Shown in pieces: positions 6,931 through 14,882 of a DNA stretch of 45,726 nt; the stretch's first letter is position 1, and every line of letters begins with the position of its first letter. Source of the stretch: Phycisphaerae bacterium (lineage in GTDB: Bacteria; Planctomycetota; Phycisphaerae; UBA1845; PWPN01). The notes below the pieces were generated by a model. That model did no database searches and was not told where the DNA came from. It saw nothing but the letters and a program-made list of their open reading frames with translations. A program made the position numbers and the translations under genes. The stretch lies in assembly GCA_018003015.1 (NCBI GenBank), contig JAGNEZ010000052.1, positions 1-45,726 of the forward strand, read 5' to 3'.

Positions 6931-9414
6931 ATGAATCGGTCAATCCAGCTGGATGGCACCTGGGAGTTCACTCAGGCCGGACCGGGGAACAAGCGGATAC
7001 CACGATGGCTGCCGGCCACCGTGCCCGGCACCGTCCACACCGACCTCCTCGCCAACCGGGAGATCGAGGATCCGTTCTACCGCATGAACGAGCTCGATGT
7101 CCGCTGGGTGGAGGATTGCGATTGGGTCTACCGGCGGACGTTCAACGCCCCCGCCGAGGTCCTCAACACCTCGCGAGCCCTGTTCCTGGATTTCGACGGA
7201 CTCGACACCTTCGCGACCATTCGCCTCAACGGTCGGAAGGTCGGCACGACCGACAACATGTTTCACGACTGGCGGTTCCGGGTGGATCGGTTCCTGAGGC
7301 CGGGAACGAACACACTCGAGGTCGAGTTCGCCTCACCCCGGCGAGAAGCTCAGCGGCTCGCCGACCGCTCCAAGACGCAGTACAAGTCCATGTTCTTCGA
7401 GCCGCGCAACTTCATCCGTAAGGCCCAGTACTCAGGCGGCTGGGACTGGGGTCCGCGGCTGATGACCAGCGGAATCTGGCAATCCGTGCGGCTTCGCGGG
7501 ATCGAATCGGCCGAAATTCGCGATCTGGGCGCGCGAACCGTCAGCCTGTCGCAGAAGCAGGCGGTGCTCGACGTCGAGATTGAGATCGACGCCCATGTCG
7601 CCGGCCGGGCGGTGGTGAAGCTCGACCTGGTTGAATCCGACCACCGGGCCGGGCACGCCCTGATCCGCGCCCGGCTCAAGAAAGGCGCGCAGTCGCTCCG
7701 CTCGCGAATGGTGGTCGATCGGCCGCGGCTCTGGTGGCCGGTGGGCATGGGTCGGCAGGACCTGTACCAGTTGGCGGCCACCCTCGAGGTGGATGGGGTG
7801 GCGGCCGACGCCAGCACGTGTCGCATCGGTCTGCGGTCGGTGGAGCTGGTCCGGCGCAAGGATTCCCAGGGCGAGTCTTTTGGCTTCCGGGTCAACGGCC
7901 GGACAATGTTCTGCAAGGGAGCGAACTGGATTCCCGGCGACAGCTTCCTGCCGCGATTCACGCCGGACCGCTACCGGGCCAGGCTGACCGACGCCCGGGA
8001 TGCAAATATGAACATGCTGCGGGTGTGGGGCGGCGGAATCTACGAGACGCCGACGTTCTTCTCGATCTGCGACGAGCTGGGCATTCTGGTCTGGCAGGAC
8101 TTCATGTTCTCCTGTGCCGAGTATCCGGAAGACAAGGCCCTCCAGGCCAGGGTGCGCCGTGAGGCCGAACACGTGATCAGGCGTCTGCGCAACCATCCGT
8201 CGCTGGCCTTGTGGTGCGGATGCAACGAGAACCAATGGGGCTTCGACGAGTGGTGGCCGCCGCGACCGGGCCGCTTCGGCGAAGTGTATTACGACAAGAT
8301 TCTCCCGGCGGCCTGCGCCAAGCTCGACCCGTCACGGCCGTATTGGCCGGGCAGCCCATACGGCGGCTCCAGCGCCAACGACCCGAACGTCGGCGACCGG
8401 CACGAGTGGTCGGTCTACATCTTCTGGCAGAACCCGGAAAAGTACCACGACAGCAAGGCCCGCTTCGTCAGTGAGTTCGGCTTTCAGAGCATGCCCGCGG
8501 CCAGGACGATCCGCGAGTTCACCGCCCCCGAAGATCGCCACCTGTTCAGCCGAGTCATCGACCATCACAACAAGTGCGAGGACGGGCATCCGCGGAACAT
8601 GAAGTTCCTGGCTCATGGCTACGGCGTGCCCAGGGATCTCGACGAGTACGTCTATCTTTCCCAGATCGCCCAGGCCGAGGCGATCAAGACCGGCGTCGAG
8701 CACTGGCGGCGGCTCTGGCCGGCGACGACCGGGGGAGTTCTCTACTGGCAGTTCAACGACTGCTGGCCAGTCGCCAGTTGGTCAGCAGTGGATTCGCAGG
8801 GTCGCCCCAAGGGGCTCTGGTACGCTACTCGCAGGTTCTATTCCCCTGTCCTGGTCAGCCTGCGGCCGGTCGGCAAGACGGTCTACGGGCCCACCGACCT
8901 GGAGGTCTGGGTGACCAGCGATGCCGCGACGGGGCGGGCGGCGAGACTGGAGACCGCCGCCTGGACGATGAGCGGACGGCTGCTCCACCGTCGAAGGATG
9001 AACCTGCGCCTGCCGGCCAACAGGTCGCGGCGCGTCGCGACCCTCGCGTACGGCGAACTCGGGCTGTCCCACCCGGACCAGGAACTGGTCCACGTCCGCC
9101 TGCTCAGCGGGCGAAAGATGCTCTCCGAGAACATCCACTACTTCAGCCCGGCCAAGTACATCGAGTGGCCCTCCCCCAATCTGCGACCGAGCGTCCGGGC
9201 CGAACGCGGAGCGATGCGCATCGACATCCGGAGCCGCGTCGCGGTCCGAGGCCTCGAATTGGCAGCCGATCGGTGGGAGGGCCGTTTTTCAGACAACTTC
9301 TTTGACTTGCCACCCGGCCAAGAACGAACAGTCTATTGGGTGCCGCGGGCCGGTCTGCCTTCAGCCCAGTCGTTCAAACGAGAATTGAGCCTGCGATCCC
9401 TGGCAACGAGATGA
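6931..9414 (+). CDS. GH2 beta-mannosidase
   Basis: An 827-residue glycoside hydrolase of family 2, close to the usual length. Order: N-terminal jelly-roll (LDGTWEFT, WLPATVPGTVHTDL, then the beta-mannosidase hallmark DCDWVYRR), an Ig-like domain, then a TIM barrel with FCKGANWIPGDSFLPR, NMNMLRVWGGGIYE, the acid/base Glu433 in WCGCNENQW and the nucleophile Glu515 in RFVSEFGFQS. LYWQFNDCWPV is also typical. It would release terminal beta-D-mannose from mannan or glycan fragments. No signal peptide is seen at ATG 6931, suggesting cytoplasmic action on imported oligosaccharides. The open frame extends 71 codons upstream into the preceding kinase gene, but those residues are not family-like. Confidence 0.95.
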   Translation: MNRSIQLDGTWEFTQAGPGNKRIPRWLPATVPGTVHTDLLANREIEDPFYRMNELDVRWVEDCDWVYRRTFNAPAEVLNTSRALFLDFDGLDTFATIRLNGRKVGTTDNMFHDWRFRVDRFLRPGTNTLEVEFASPRREAQRLADRSKTQYKSMFFEPRNFIRKAQYSGGWDWGPRLMTSGIWQSVRLRGIESAEIRDLGARTVSLSQKQAVLDVEIEIDAHVAGRAVVKLDLVESDHRAGHALIRARLKKGAQSLRSRMVVDRPRLWWPVGMGRQDLYQLAATLEVDGVAADASTCRIGLRSVELVRRKDSQGESFGFRVNGRTMFCKGANWIPGDSFLPRFTPDRYRARLTDARDANMNMLRVWGGGIYETPTFFSICDELGILVWQDFMFSCAEYPEDKALQARVRREAEHVIRRLRNHPSLALWCGCNENQWGFDEWWPPRPGRFGEVYYDKILPAACAKLDPSRPYWPGSPYGGSSANDPNVGDRHEWSVYIFWQNPEKYHDSKARFVSEFGFQSMPAARTIREFTAPEDRHLFSRVIDHHNKCEDGHPRNMKFLAHGYGVPRDLDEYVYLSQIAQAEAIKTGVEHWRRLWPATTGGVLYWQFNDCWPVASWSAVDSQGRPKGLWYATRRFYSPVLVSLRPVGKTVYGPTDLEVWVTSDAATGRAARLETAAWTMSGRLLHRRRMNLRLPANRSRRVATLAYGELGLSHPDQELVHVRLLSGRKMLSENIHYFSPAKYIEWPSPNLRPSVRAERGAMRIDIRSRVAVRGLELAADRWEGRFSDNFFDLPPGQERTVYWVPRAGLPSAQSFKRELSLRSLATR

Positions 9415-9447
9415 GCCGCTCGGGCTCCGTGGAATGCCCAGGGGCCC

Positions 9448-9475
9448 TTGTCCCGCCACCGGTCACTACTATAAT
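9448..9475 (+). promoter_or_regulatory. Sigma-70-like promoter for the ferredoxin gene
   Basis: TTGTCC at 9448-9453, a 16-base spacer and a perfect TATAAT at 9470-9475. Predicted transcription starts near 9482, giving a leader of roughly 68 bases before the ATG at 9550. It lies in the gap after the mannosidase stop, so the ferredoxin is probably its own unit. Confidence 0.6.
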
Positions 9476-9549
9476 CGCAGGAAATCGTTCGTCCCGGGCT
9501 TCGCATGACGAATCACCGCCGGGCCGGACCGTGCTTGCTGGAGGAATCC

Positions 9550-9813
9550 ATGCCTCACTACATCGCCGAACCCTGCATCAACACCAAGGACACCGCGTGC
9601 GTGGCGGTCTGCCCGGTGGACTGCATTCACCCTACCAAGGAAGAGGCCGATTTCGCCACCGCACCCCAACTTTACATCGATCCGGAAACGTGCATCGACT
9701 GCGGCCTGTGTGTGGACGAGTGCCCGGTCAAGGCCATCTTTCCGGAAGAGGAACTCCCCGCTGAGTGGCAGAAGTACGCCCAGATCAACACGGCGTATTT
9801 CAAGGACAGGTAA
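9550..9813 (+). CDS. 7Fe-type ([3Fe-4S][4Fe-4S]) ferredoxin
   Basis: An 87-residue small electron carrier. The first cluster region is C9-x7-C17-x3-C21-P and the second is CIDCGLCVDECP. In Azotobacter-type 7Fe ferredoxins the first, third and last Cys bind the 3Fe cluster, and the Cys at position 11 is not a ligand. Here that position is not Cys, leaving the ligands for one 3Fe-4S and one 4Fe-4S cluster. ATG at 9550 is chosen because GGAGGAA sits just upstream and the MPHYIAEPC start matches the family; the frame runs 15 codons further upstream without homology. The partner enzyme is not identifiable from its neighbours. Confidence 0.93.
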   Translation: MPHYIAEPCINTKDTACVAVCPVDCIHPTKEEADFATAPQLYIDPETCIDCGLCVDECPVKAIFPEEELPAEWQKYAQINTAYFKDR

Positions 9814-9937
9814 TGCCTGGTCAGGAATCCGCCCGTCCCGGCTCCGGGGGGCGCCAGGTGCGACGGAGATGGCGGCGATCGATCGTCGGCCGCTGGGCTC
9901 CTGTGCAGGCGCCTCCCAGTGATGCACGCGAGGCGGG

Positions 9938-10363
9938 TTACTCCCCGTCGGCCGAGCTGGCCGGCGCCGAGGCCGATGACGGCTGAGTGTCGGCCATCGG
10001 CCGCTCGACCTCCACTTTCTTGACAATGAACTTCCGCTTGCCGTCCTCCTTGACCTTCGTCCCGGTCACTTTGACCTTGTCGTCAATCCTGACGTCGTCC
10101 AGCGTCGCGATCGCGCCGTTGATGATCACTTCGACCTGTGGCCCGAGGATGCCCGGAACGGTGACTTCTTCCTTGCGGTCGGGATCGAAAACCTTCATCT
10201 GGACTACGCCCGTCGCCTTGTCGTACGAAGCGACTTTGCCAGATCGGGTGCCGACCTTGGGCTCCTCGTCCTTCTTGCCGCAACCGGTTAGCAAGGCTGA
10301 AAGCACCATGGCGAGAGTGAGCAGACTCAGCCCTCGAATAACCGCCCTGGATGTCGTTTTCAT
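9938..10363 (-). CDS. Small lipoprotein of unknown function
   Basis: A 141-residue protein with a lipoprotein signal: positive N-terminus, hydrophobic core, and lipobox LLTGC with the lipidated Cys at residue 28. The mature part is short-stranded and charged (KVASYDKATGVVQMKVFD, VTVPGILGPQVEVIINGAIATLDDV, KVKVTGTKVKEDGKRKFIVKKVEVE), resembling a small beta-barrel or OB-like domain. It ends in a Ser/Ala/Pro-rich tail. No family is recognised. AAGGAAA precedes the ATG and a plausible promoter lies 42 bases upstream. It converges on the ferredoxin gene across 124 bases with no clear terminator. Probably anchored facing the periplasm. Confidence 0.85.
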   Translation of the reverse strand: MKTTSRAVIRGLSLLTLAMVLSALLTGCGKKDEEPKVGTRSGKVASYDKATGVVQMKVFDPDRKEEVTVPGILGPQVEVIINGAIATLDDVRIDDKVKVTGTKVKEDGKRKFIVKKVEVERPMADTQPSSASAPASSADGE

Positions 10364-10404
10364 CGTGGTTTCCTTTCCAGTACGTCCGTCATGGCAAGGC
10401 TCGC

Positions 10405-10433
10405 ACTCTACCGGGCGCCGCGGCCAAATGCAA
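10405..10433 (-). promoter_or_regulatory. Possible sigma-70-like promoter for the small lipoprotein gene
   Basis: On the minus strand, TTGCAT (10433-10428), a 17-base spacer and TAGAGT (10410-10405). Both hexamers are partial matches. It falls between the aroB stop and the lipoprotein start, giving a leader of about 35 bases. Confidence 0.4.
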
Positions 10434-10459
10434 TGGTGCAGAGGGCGGCGGTGAGCATC

Positions 10460-11575
10460 TCAGCCGGCCGCCCGCGCGACGCCGGCCTGGATCCACGGGG
10501 GCTGAAGGTCGTCGTACAGCCTCGCCCGGCCGATGGCGTCGGCCAGAACGAACCGCAGTCTGCCGGCGCTGACCTTCTTGTCGGCCTGCATGAGCCGCCA
10601 CAGTTCATCGTGGGCGTCGGCCAGCGGCGCGGCGGTCGGCAAGCCGACGCGTCCGATCAACTCGACGATCCGCTCGGCAGCGGCCCGATCCAGTCTTCCC
10701 GCCGCCACGGCGATCTCCGCGGCCGCAACCATGCCGGCCGCCACGGCCTCACCGTGCCGCCACGGCCGACCGCGCCGGGCCATGGCCGACTCGATCGCGT
10801 GCCCCACGGTGTGCCCGAAGTTCAGCAGCGCCCGCAGGCCGGTGATCTCACGCTCATCACGGGCGACGATCTCCGCCTTGATGCGCACGTTGCGCTCGAA
10901 CAGCTCCGGCAGGCAATCCACCTGGCAGGTCCGTATCTCGTCCGCGTGCCGCTCGTGCCAGTCGAAGAAGTCCGCGTCGCGGATGACCGCGTGCTTGATG
11001 CTCTCAGCCAGGCCGGCCCGGTAGTCGCGCTCGCTCAGGGTCCTGAGCGTGTCAGGATCGATGAGCACGAACTGCGGCTGATAGAAGGCCCCGATCATGT
11101 TCTTCCCGCTGGCATGATTCACCGCCGTCTTGCCCCCGACGCTCGCGTCGACGTTGGCTTCCACCGTCGTCGAGCACTGGGCAAAGGGGATCCCCCGGAG
11201 CCAGGTGGCGGCCACGAAACCGGTCAGGTCTCCGACCACGCCACCCCCGAGCGATACCGCCGGACAGGCCCGATCGATCTTCGCCGCCGCCAGGGCATCG
11301 TAGATCCGGCCGGCAGTCTGCAGGCTCTTCGAACCTTCGCCCGGCTCGACCGCGAACACCGTCGGCTCAAAACCCGCCTCGCGCAGGGCGGCGGCGGCTT
11401 GGTCCGCGTACAGCGGCCCTACGTTGCGGTCGGTGATCAGAAACGCCCGCGGAGCCTTGAGATGCTCCGCCAGGATCGCGCCCAATGACGCTAGCCCACC
11501 GGGGCGAATGATCACCGGATACCGCCGCGGCTGTACCTCAACCCAAACCGTGCGTGCAGGTGACGAATCGCCCAT
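10460..11575 (-). CDS. aroB: 3-dehydroquinate synthase
   Basis: A 371-residue cytoplasmic enzyme of the shikimate pathway that converts DAHP to 3-dehydroquinate using NAD+ and a divalent metal. The NAD-binding GEGSKSL and LGGGVVGDLTGFVAA segments, the active-site block VDASVGGKTAVNH and the metal-binding NFGHTVGHAIE are all present, with a further His in RHGEAVAAGM. The line leading into the active site reads CSTTVEANVDAS, where most homologues have PTTLLAQVDSS. Length is normal. It starts 8 bases after the NrnA-like gene, so the two are probably co-transcribed. No strong ribosome-binding site is visible. Confidence 0.97.
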   Translation of the reverse strand: MGDSSPARTVWVEVQPRRYPVIIRPGGLASLGAILAEHLKAPRAFLITDRNVGPLYADQAAAALREAGFEPTVFAVEPGEGSKSLQTAGRIYDALAAAKIDRACPAVSLGGGVVGDLTGFVAATWLRGIPFAQCSTTVEANVDASVGGKTAVNHASGKNMIGAFYQPQFVLIDPDTLRTLSERDYRAGLAESIKHAVIRDADFFDWHERHADEIRTCQVDCLPELFERNVRIKAEIVARDEREITGLRALLNFGHTVGHAIESAMARRGRPWRHGEAVAAGMVAAAEIAVAAGRLDRAAAERIVELIGRVGLPTAAPLADAHDELWRLMQADKKVSAGRLRFVLADAIGRARLYDDLQPPWIQAGVARAAG

Positions 11576-11583
11576 CGGAGTCG

Positions 11584-12609
11584 CTATCTACTCGCTTCCA
11601 TCAGCGCCTTGACCACCCGTTCACGAACGCCGGCCAGGTCGCCCTCGATCTTCGCACCCGACGCCCGGCGATGCCCGCCGCCACCAAACGACTCGGCGAC
11701 TGCGGACACATCCACGTCCCGCCCGCAGACCTGAGGCGACTTGCTGCGGAAGTTCGCCCGGATCCGACCATCGTCCTGCTGGATCAGGAGAACCGACACC
11801 GCGACCGATGCGGTGCTCATCGGCTCATTGACCAGCTCCTCGGAATCGGCGGACGTCGCTCCGGCCCGACGGAACATGTCCGGGTCCAGATGCATGACCG
11901 CCAGAGTGTTGTCGGCGTGGAGTTCGAGGCTGGCCAGGGCCAGGGCCTTGAGCCGGAGTCGAGCTGGAGACCAGGACTCGTACAGCCGGGCAAAGAGCTC
12001 TTCCGGACGGGCCCCCGATTCCTCAACCAACGCCGCCGCCGCGGCCAGCGTCCGCCCGTCAGTGTTCGAGAACCGGAACCAACCCGTGTCCGTGGTCATG
12101 CCGACCAGCAGGGCCTGCGCCGCCTGAGCGTCCAGGCTCGCCCCGATCGTCTCGCACCATTCGTGGACCAGCGTGCACGTCGAGGCCGCCGTCGAATCGA
12201 TCAGGTCAACAATCGAAGCGGCCTTGCCCGAGAGCTCATCCCCGGTGGCATGGTGATCGACGATGATCCGCGGCCGCGAGCTGGCCCGCAGGTATCCCCC
12301 CGCCGGTTCGACCTGCGCCCAGCTGCGGGTATCGAGGACCAGGAGACCATCAAAACGGGCGTCGAGCTGGGCCAAATCGCCCCCCAACCACCGCTCGAAA
12401 AAGCCGGGATCAGCCAGGAACGCATATCGGCCGGGCACCTCCTCGTATACCATCGCCGTTGCCTGGCGACCGCCGGCTTCAATGACCCGCTTCATGGCCA
12501 CCACGGCACCGAGTCCGTCACCGTCCGGCCGCTGGTGGGTGAGAATCAGTGTTCGCCGCCAGCCGGCCAGAAGCCGACCCGCATGCTGGAGCATCCCTCG
12601 CTTGATCAT
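11584..12609 (-). CDS. DHH-family phosphoesterase, NrnA-like (nanoRNase / pAp phosphatase)
   Basis: A 341-residue DHH-DHHA1 protein. The first metal motif HQRPDGDG has His25, Asp29 and Asp31; LVLDTRS supplies the next Asp near 93; the signature VDHH is at 117-120; and the C-terminal DHHA1 motif GGGGHRRASG is at 309-318. NrnA enzymes degrade 2-5-nucleotide RNAs and 3'-phosphoadenosine 5'-phosphate with Mn2+. ATG at 12609 has no good ribosome-binding site. A weak promoter-like pair on the minus strand (TTGCGG 12647-12642, TAACGT 12624-12619, spacer 17) would put the transcript start only a few bases before the ATG. It is followed immediately by aroB. Confidence 0.93.
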   Translation of the reverse strand: MIKRGMLQHAGRLLAGWRRTLILTHQRPDGDGLGAVVAMKRVIEAGGRQATAMVYEEVPGRYAFLADPGFFERWLGGDLAQLDARFDGLLVLDTRSWAQVEPAGGYLRASSRPRIIVDHHATGDELSGKAASIVDLIDSTAASTCTLVHEWCETIGASLDAQAAQALLVGMTTDTGWFRFSNTDGRTLAAAAALVEESGARPEELFARLYESWSPARLRLKALALASLELHADNTLAVMHLDPDMFRRAGATSADSEELVNEPMSTASVAVSVLLIQQDDGRIRANFRSKSPQVCGRDVDVSAVAESFGGGGHRRASGAKIEGDLAGVRERVVKALMEASR

Positions 12610-12693
12610 GATGGCTGGACGTTAATCCGCCGGAGCCATGGCCGCAAGCGCCTGCGGCTTGGCACCATGAGCCGCGGCACCTATCATCGGGGG

Positions 12694-13176
12694 ATGCGTG
12701 CTCCCTTCCGGGTCCTGTTCATCTGCACGGCCAACGCCTGCCGATCGCAGATGGCCGAGGCGGTGCTGCGGCACCTGGGCGGCCAGCGCTTTCTCGCGGC
12801 CAGCGCGGGCATCTGCCCGATGGGTCAGATCCACCCCCTGGCCATGGAAGCCCTTCGGCGGCGAGGACTGTCCTTCGCCGGGCAGTCATCCAAGAGCTTC
12901 GAAGACTTGCTCGAGGTCGAGCAGGACATCATCATCACGGTCTGCGATGCGGCCGCCTGCGTGATTCCCCCGCGATGGGCGGGGAACCCGATCGTCGTCC
13001 ACTGGGGCCTGCCCGACCCTGTCACCACGCCCGGCACACTCGCCGAGAAACACGCCTTGGCTGACACGACCGTGGACACGCTGGTCCGCTGGATCGGACG
13101 GCTGATTGAACTGCGGCTGGAGGACCTGAGCAGGACCGAGCTTGAGCGGGAGTTGAACACCATCCCGCGCCTGTGA
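12694..13176 (+). CDS. Low-molecular-weight phosphatase fold protein, thioredoxin-type arsenate reductase-like
   Basis: A 160-residue protein beginning with a beta strand and the P-loop CTANACRS (C11-x5-R17), then AEAVLRHL. The downstream segment ITVCDAAAC contains Cys84 and Cys89, and VHWGLPDP matches the HWGFDDP of thioredoxin-coupled ArsC. That family uses three cysteines (10, 82, 89 in Bacillus) to reduce arsenate; here the last two are separated by four residues instead of six. It could reduce arsenate or act as a protein-tyrosine phosphatase. No arsR or arsB neighbour is seen. ATG at 12694 fits the family; ATG at 12667 would add nine residues. The longer frame upstream is antisense to nrnA and is not coding. 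Confidence 0.85.
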   Translation: MRAPFRVLFICTANACRSQMAEAVLRHLGGQRFLAASAGICPMGQIHPLAMEALRRRGLSFAGQSSKSFEDLLEVEQDIIITVCDAAACVIPPRWAGNPIVVHWGLPDPVTTPGTLAEKHALADTTVDTLVRWIGRLIELRLEDLSRTELERELNTIPRL

Positions 13177-13294
13177 ACGACCATGATCAGAGCGTCCGCC
13201 GACCGCGACGAGACCTGCGGAGCGCCGCCGGGTCTCGGGTGACGACCCTTCCCACGACCTCAAGACCCGACGTCGATGCTCCGATACGCTCAAT

Positions 13295-14719
13295 ATGGAC
13301 AAAGACACGACGCTCCTGATGAAGTCCCTGGGGCTCCCCATCCGGGCAGAGTCTCAAAAGAACGCGAATCCCGGGCCGGCAATGCCGCCAGTCGCACCGG
13401 TGGCGACGACCACGACCTCTGCCACCGAGTTACTGGACCTCGTCGCCGAATCGGGCGACCAGCCGATGTTCCGGCCCCGGGCACCCAAGAATCTGGTCGA
13501 GGCCGGCCTGACCGACGCCATGGTCGACTCGATCATCTTCAAGTACCTGCACGCGGTGGGATCGGCTTCGGGAGCCAAGATCGCGTCTCTCCTGGCCCTG
13601 CCCCGACCACCGGTCGTCGAGCGGCTGGCCGACCTCAAACAGCAGCAGCTGGTTGGTTACGTGGGCACGGCAGTGATGGGCGACTTCACCTACCAGCTCA
13701 CCGACGCCGGACGCGAACGGGCCCGCAAGTGCCTCGAGGAATCGATGTACGTCGGCGCCGCCCCGGTGCCGCTGGCCACCTATATCGAGTCGGTCAAAGC
13801 CCAGTCCATCACCCTCGAACGACCAAGCAAGGAGGTCCTTAACGAGGCCTTCGGCGACCTGCTCATCAATGACCAGATGTTCGCCACCCTGGGGCCCGCA
13901 ATCAACTCCGGAAGAGGTATGTTCCTCTATGGATTCCCCGGCAACGGCAAGACATCCATCGCCGAACGCATCACCCGCTGCTTCGGTTCCGAGGTCTACA
14001 TTCCCCGAACACTGCACGTGGACGGCTTCCTCATCCGCTTGTACGACGCCGAGATCCACCAGGAAATCCCCCAGAGTCAACAGGGGATGCTCAAGAGCGA
14101 TGCCCTCGACGAGCGCTGGGTCCGAATCAAACGCCCGACCATCATCGTGGGCGGCGAGCTCACCATGGACGCCCTCGAGGTCCGGTACAACGAAACCACC
14201 AAGATCAGCGAGGCGTCTACCCAGCTCAAGAGCAACCTCGGTTCGCTGGTCATCGACGACTTCGGCCGCCAGCGGATCAACCCCTTCGAACTGCTCAACC
14301 GATGGATCATCCCGCTGGAGAAGCGCTACGACTTCCTGGCCCTGGCCAACGGTCTGAAAATCCAGGTACCGTTCGACCAGCTGCTGATCTTCTCCACCAA
14401 CCTGGAGCCCAAGGACCTGGTCGACGAGGCCTTCCTCCGCCGTATTCCCTACAAGATCAACGTCCTCGACCCGACCGAGGAGGAGTTCCGAGCCCTCTTT
14501 AAGATGATGTGCCGGATCCTCGAGGTCGAACACCAGGAGGACGTGGTCGACTATGTGATCGAGGAACACTACCGCAAGACCGGCCGGCCGTTCCGCTGCT
14601 GCCAGCCCCGCGACCTGATCAGCCTCGCCAGGAACCGCTGCCAGTATCAGGGTGAACCGGCCACCATGACCCGCGAGAATATGGACTTCGCCGCCACGGT
14701 CTACTTCACGGTCATGTGA
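13295..14719 (+). CDS. AAA+ ATPase with an N-terminal winged-helix-like region
   Basis: A 474-residue soluble protein. Residues 1-55 are low-complexity Pro/Ala/Thr. Residues about 60-150 contain a helical block (DAMVDSIIFKYLHAVGSASG, then LADLKQQQLVGYVG and YQLTDAGRERA) that looks like a winged helix. The AAA+ core has Walker A GFPGNGKTS with Lys219, Walker B LVIDDFGRQ with Asp321 and Asp322, a sensor-1-like FSTNLEPKDL, an arginine pair in FLRRIPYKI, and a C-terminal lid (PRDLISLARNR). Similar proteins of about 450 residues occur across Planctomycetota, Myxococcota and other phyla, generally without assigned function. GGELTMDALEVRYNE is a distinctive conserved insert. Lone plus-strand gene between the ArsC-like gene and a symporter. 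Confidence 0.9.
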   Translation: MDKDTTLLMKSLGLPIRAESQKNANPGPAMPPVAPVATTTTSATELLDLVAESGDQPMFRPRAPKNLVEAGLTDAMVDSIIFKYLHAVGSASGAKIASLLALPRPPVVERLADLKQQQLVGYVGTAVMGDFTYQLTDAGRERARKCLEESMYVGAAPVPLATYIESVKAQSITLERPSKEVLNEAFGDLLINDQMFATLGPAINSGRGMFLYGFPGNGKTSIAERITRCFGSEVYIPRTLHVDGFLIRLYDAEIHQEIPQSQQGMLKSDALDERWVRIKRPTIIVGGELTMDALEVRYNETTKISEASTQLKSNLGSLVIDDFGRQRINPFELLNRWIIPLEKRYDFLALANGLKIQVPFDQLLIFSTNLEPKDLVDEAFLRRIPYKINVLDPTEEEFRALFKMMCRILEVEHQEDVVDYVIEEHYRKTGRPFRCCQPRDLISLARNRCQYQGEPATMTRENMDFAATVYFTVM

Positions 14720-14882
14720 TCAGGCCGCCCGGATCCTCACCCACTCGCCGCCCCAGCCGGTTTCACGCCGGCCGAAAAGCCTGTAGGATAACATCGCCCC
14801 GGCGGATATGGCCGTCGCGGGCATGGCATCCTCGGGATCACCATTCGGCTCCCGGCTGGCTCTCGACACGGCGGCGGATTCC

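Noticed and set aside
11554-12693. The long plus-strand frame that runs into the ArsC-like gene.
   Set aside because: This part is antisense to nrnA and has no domain; only the 3' end from about 12694 is family-like.
13430-14569. A 379-codon minus-strand frame opposite the AAA+ gene.
   Set aside because: Its composition is that of a reverse-complement shadow, and the plus strand carries intact Walker motifs.
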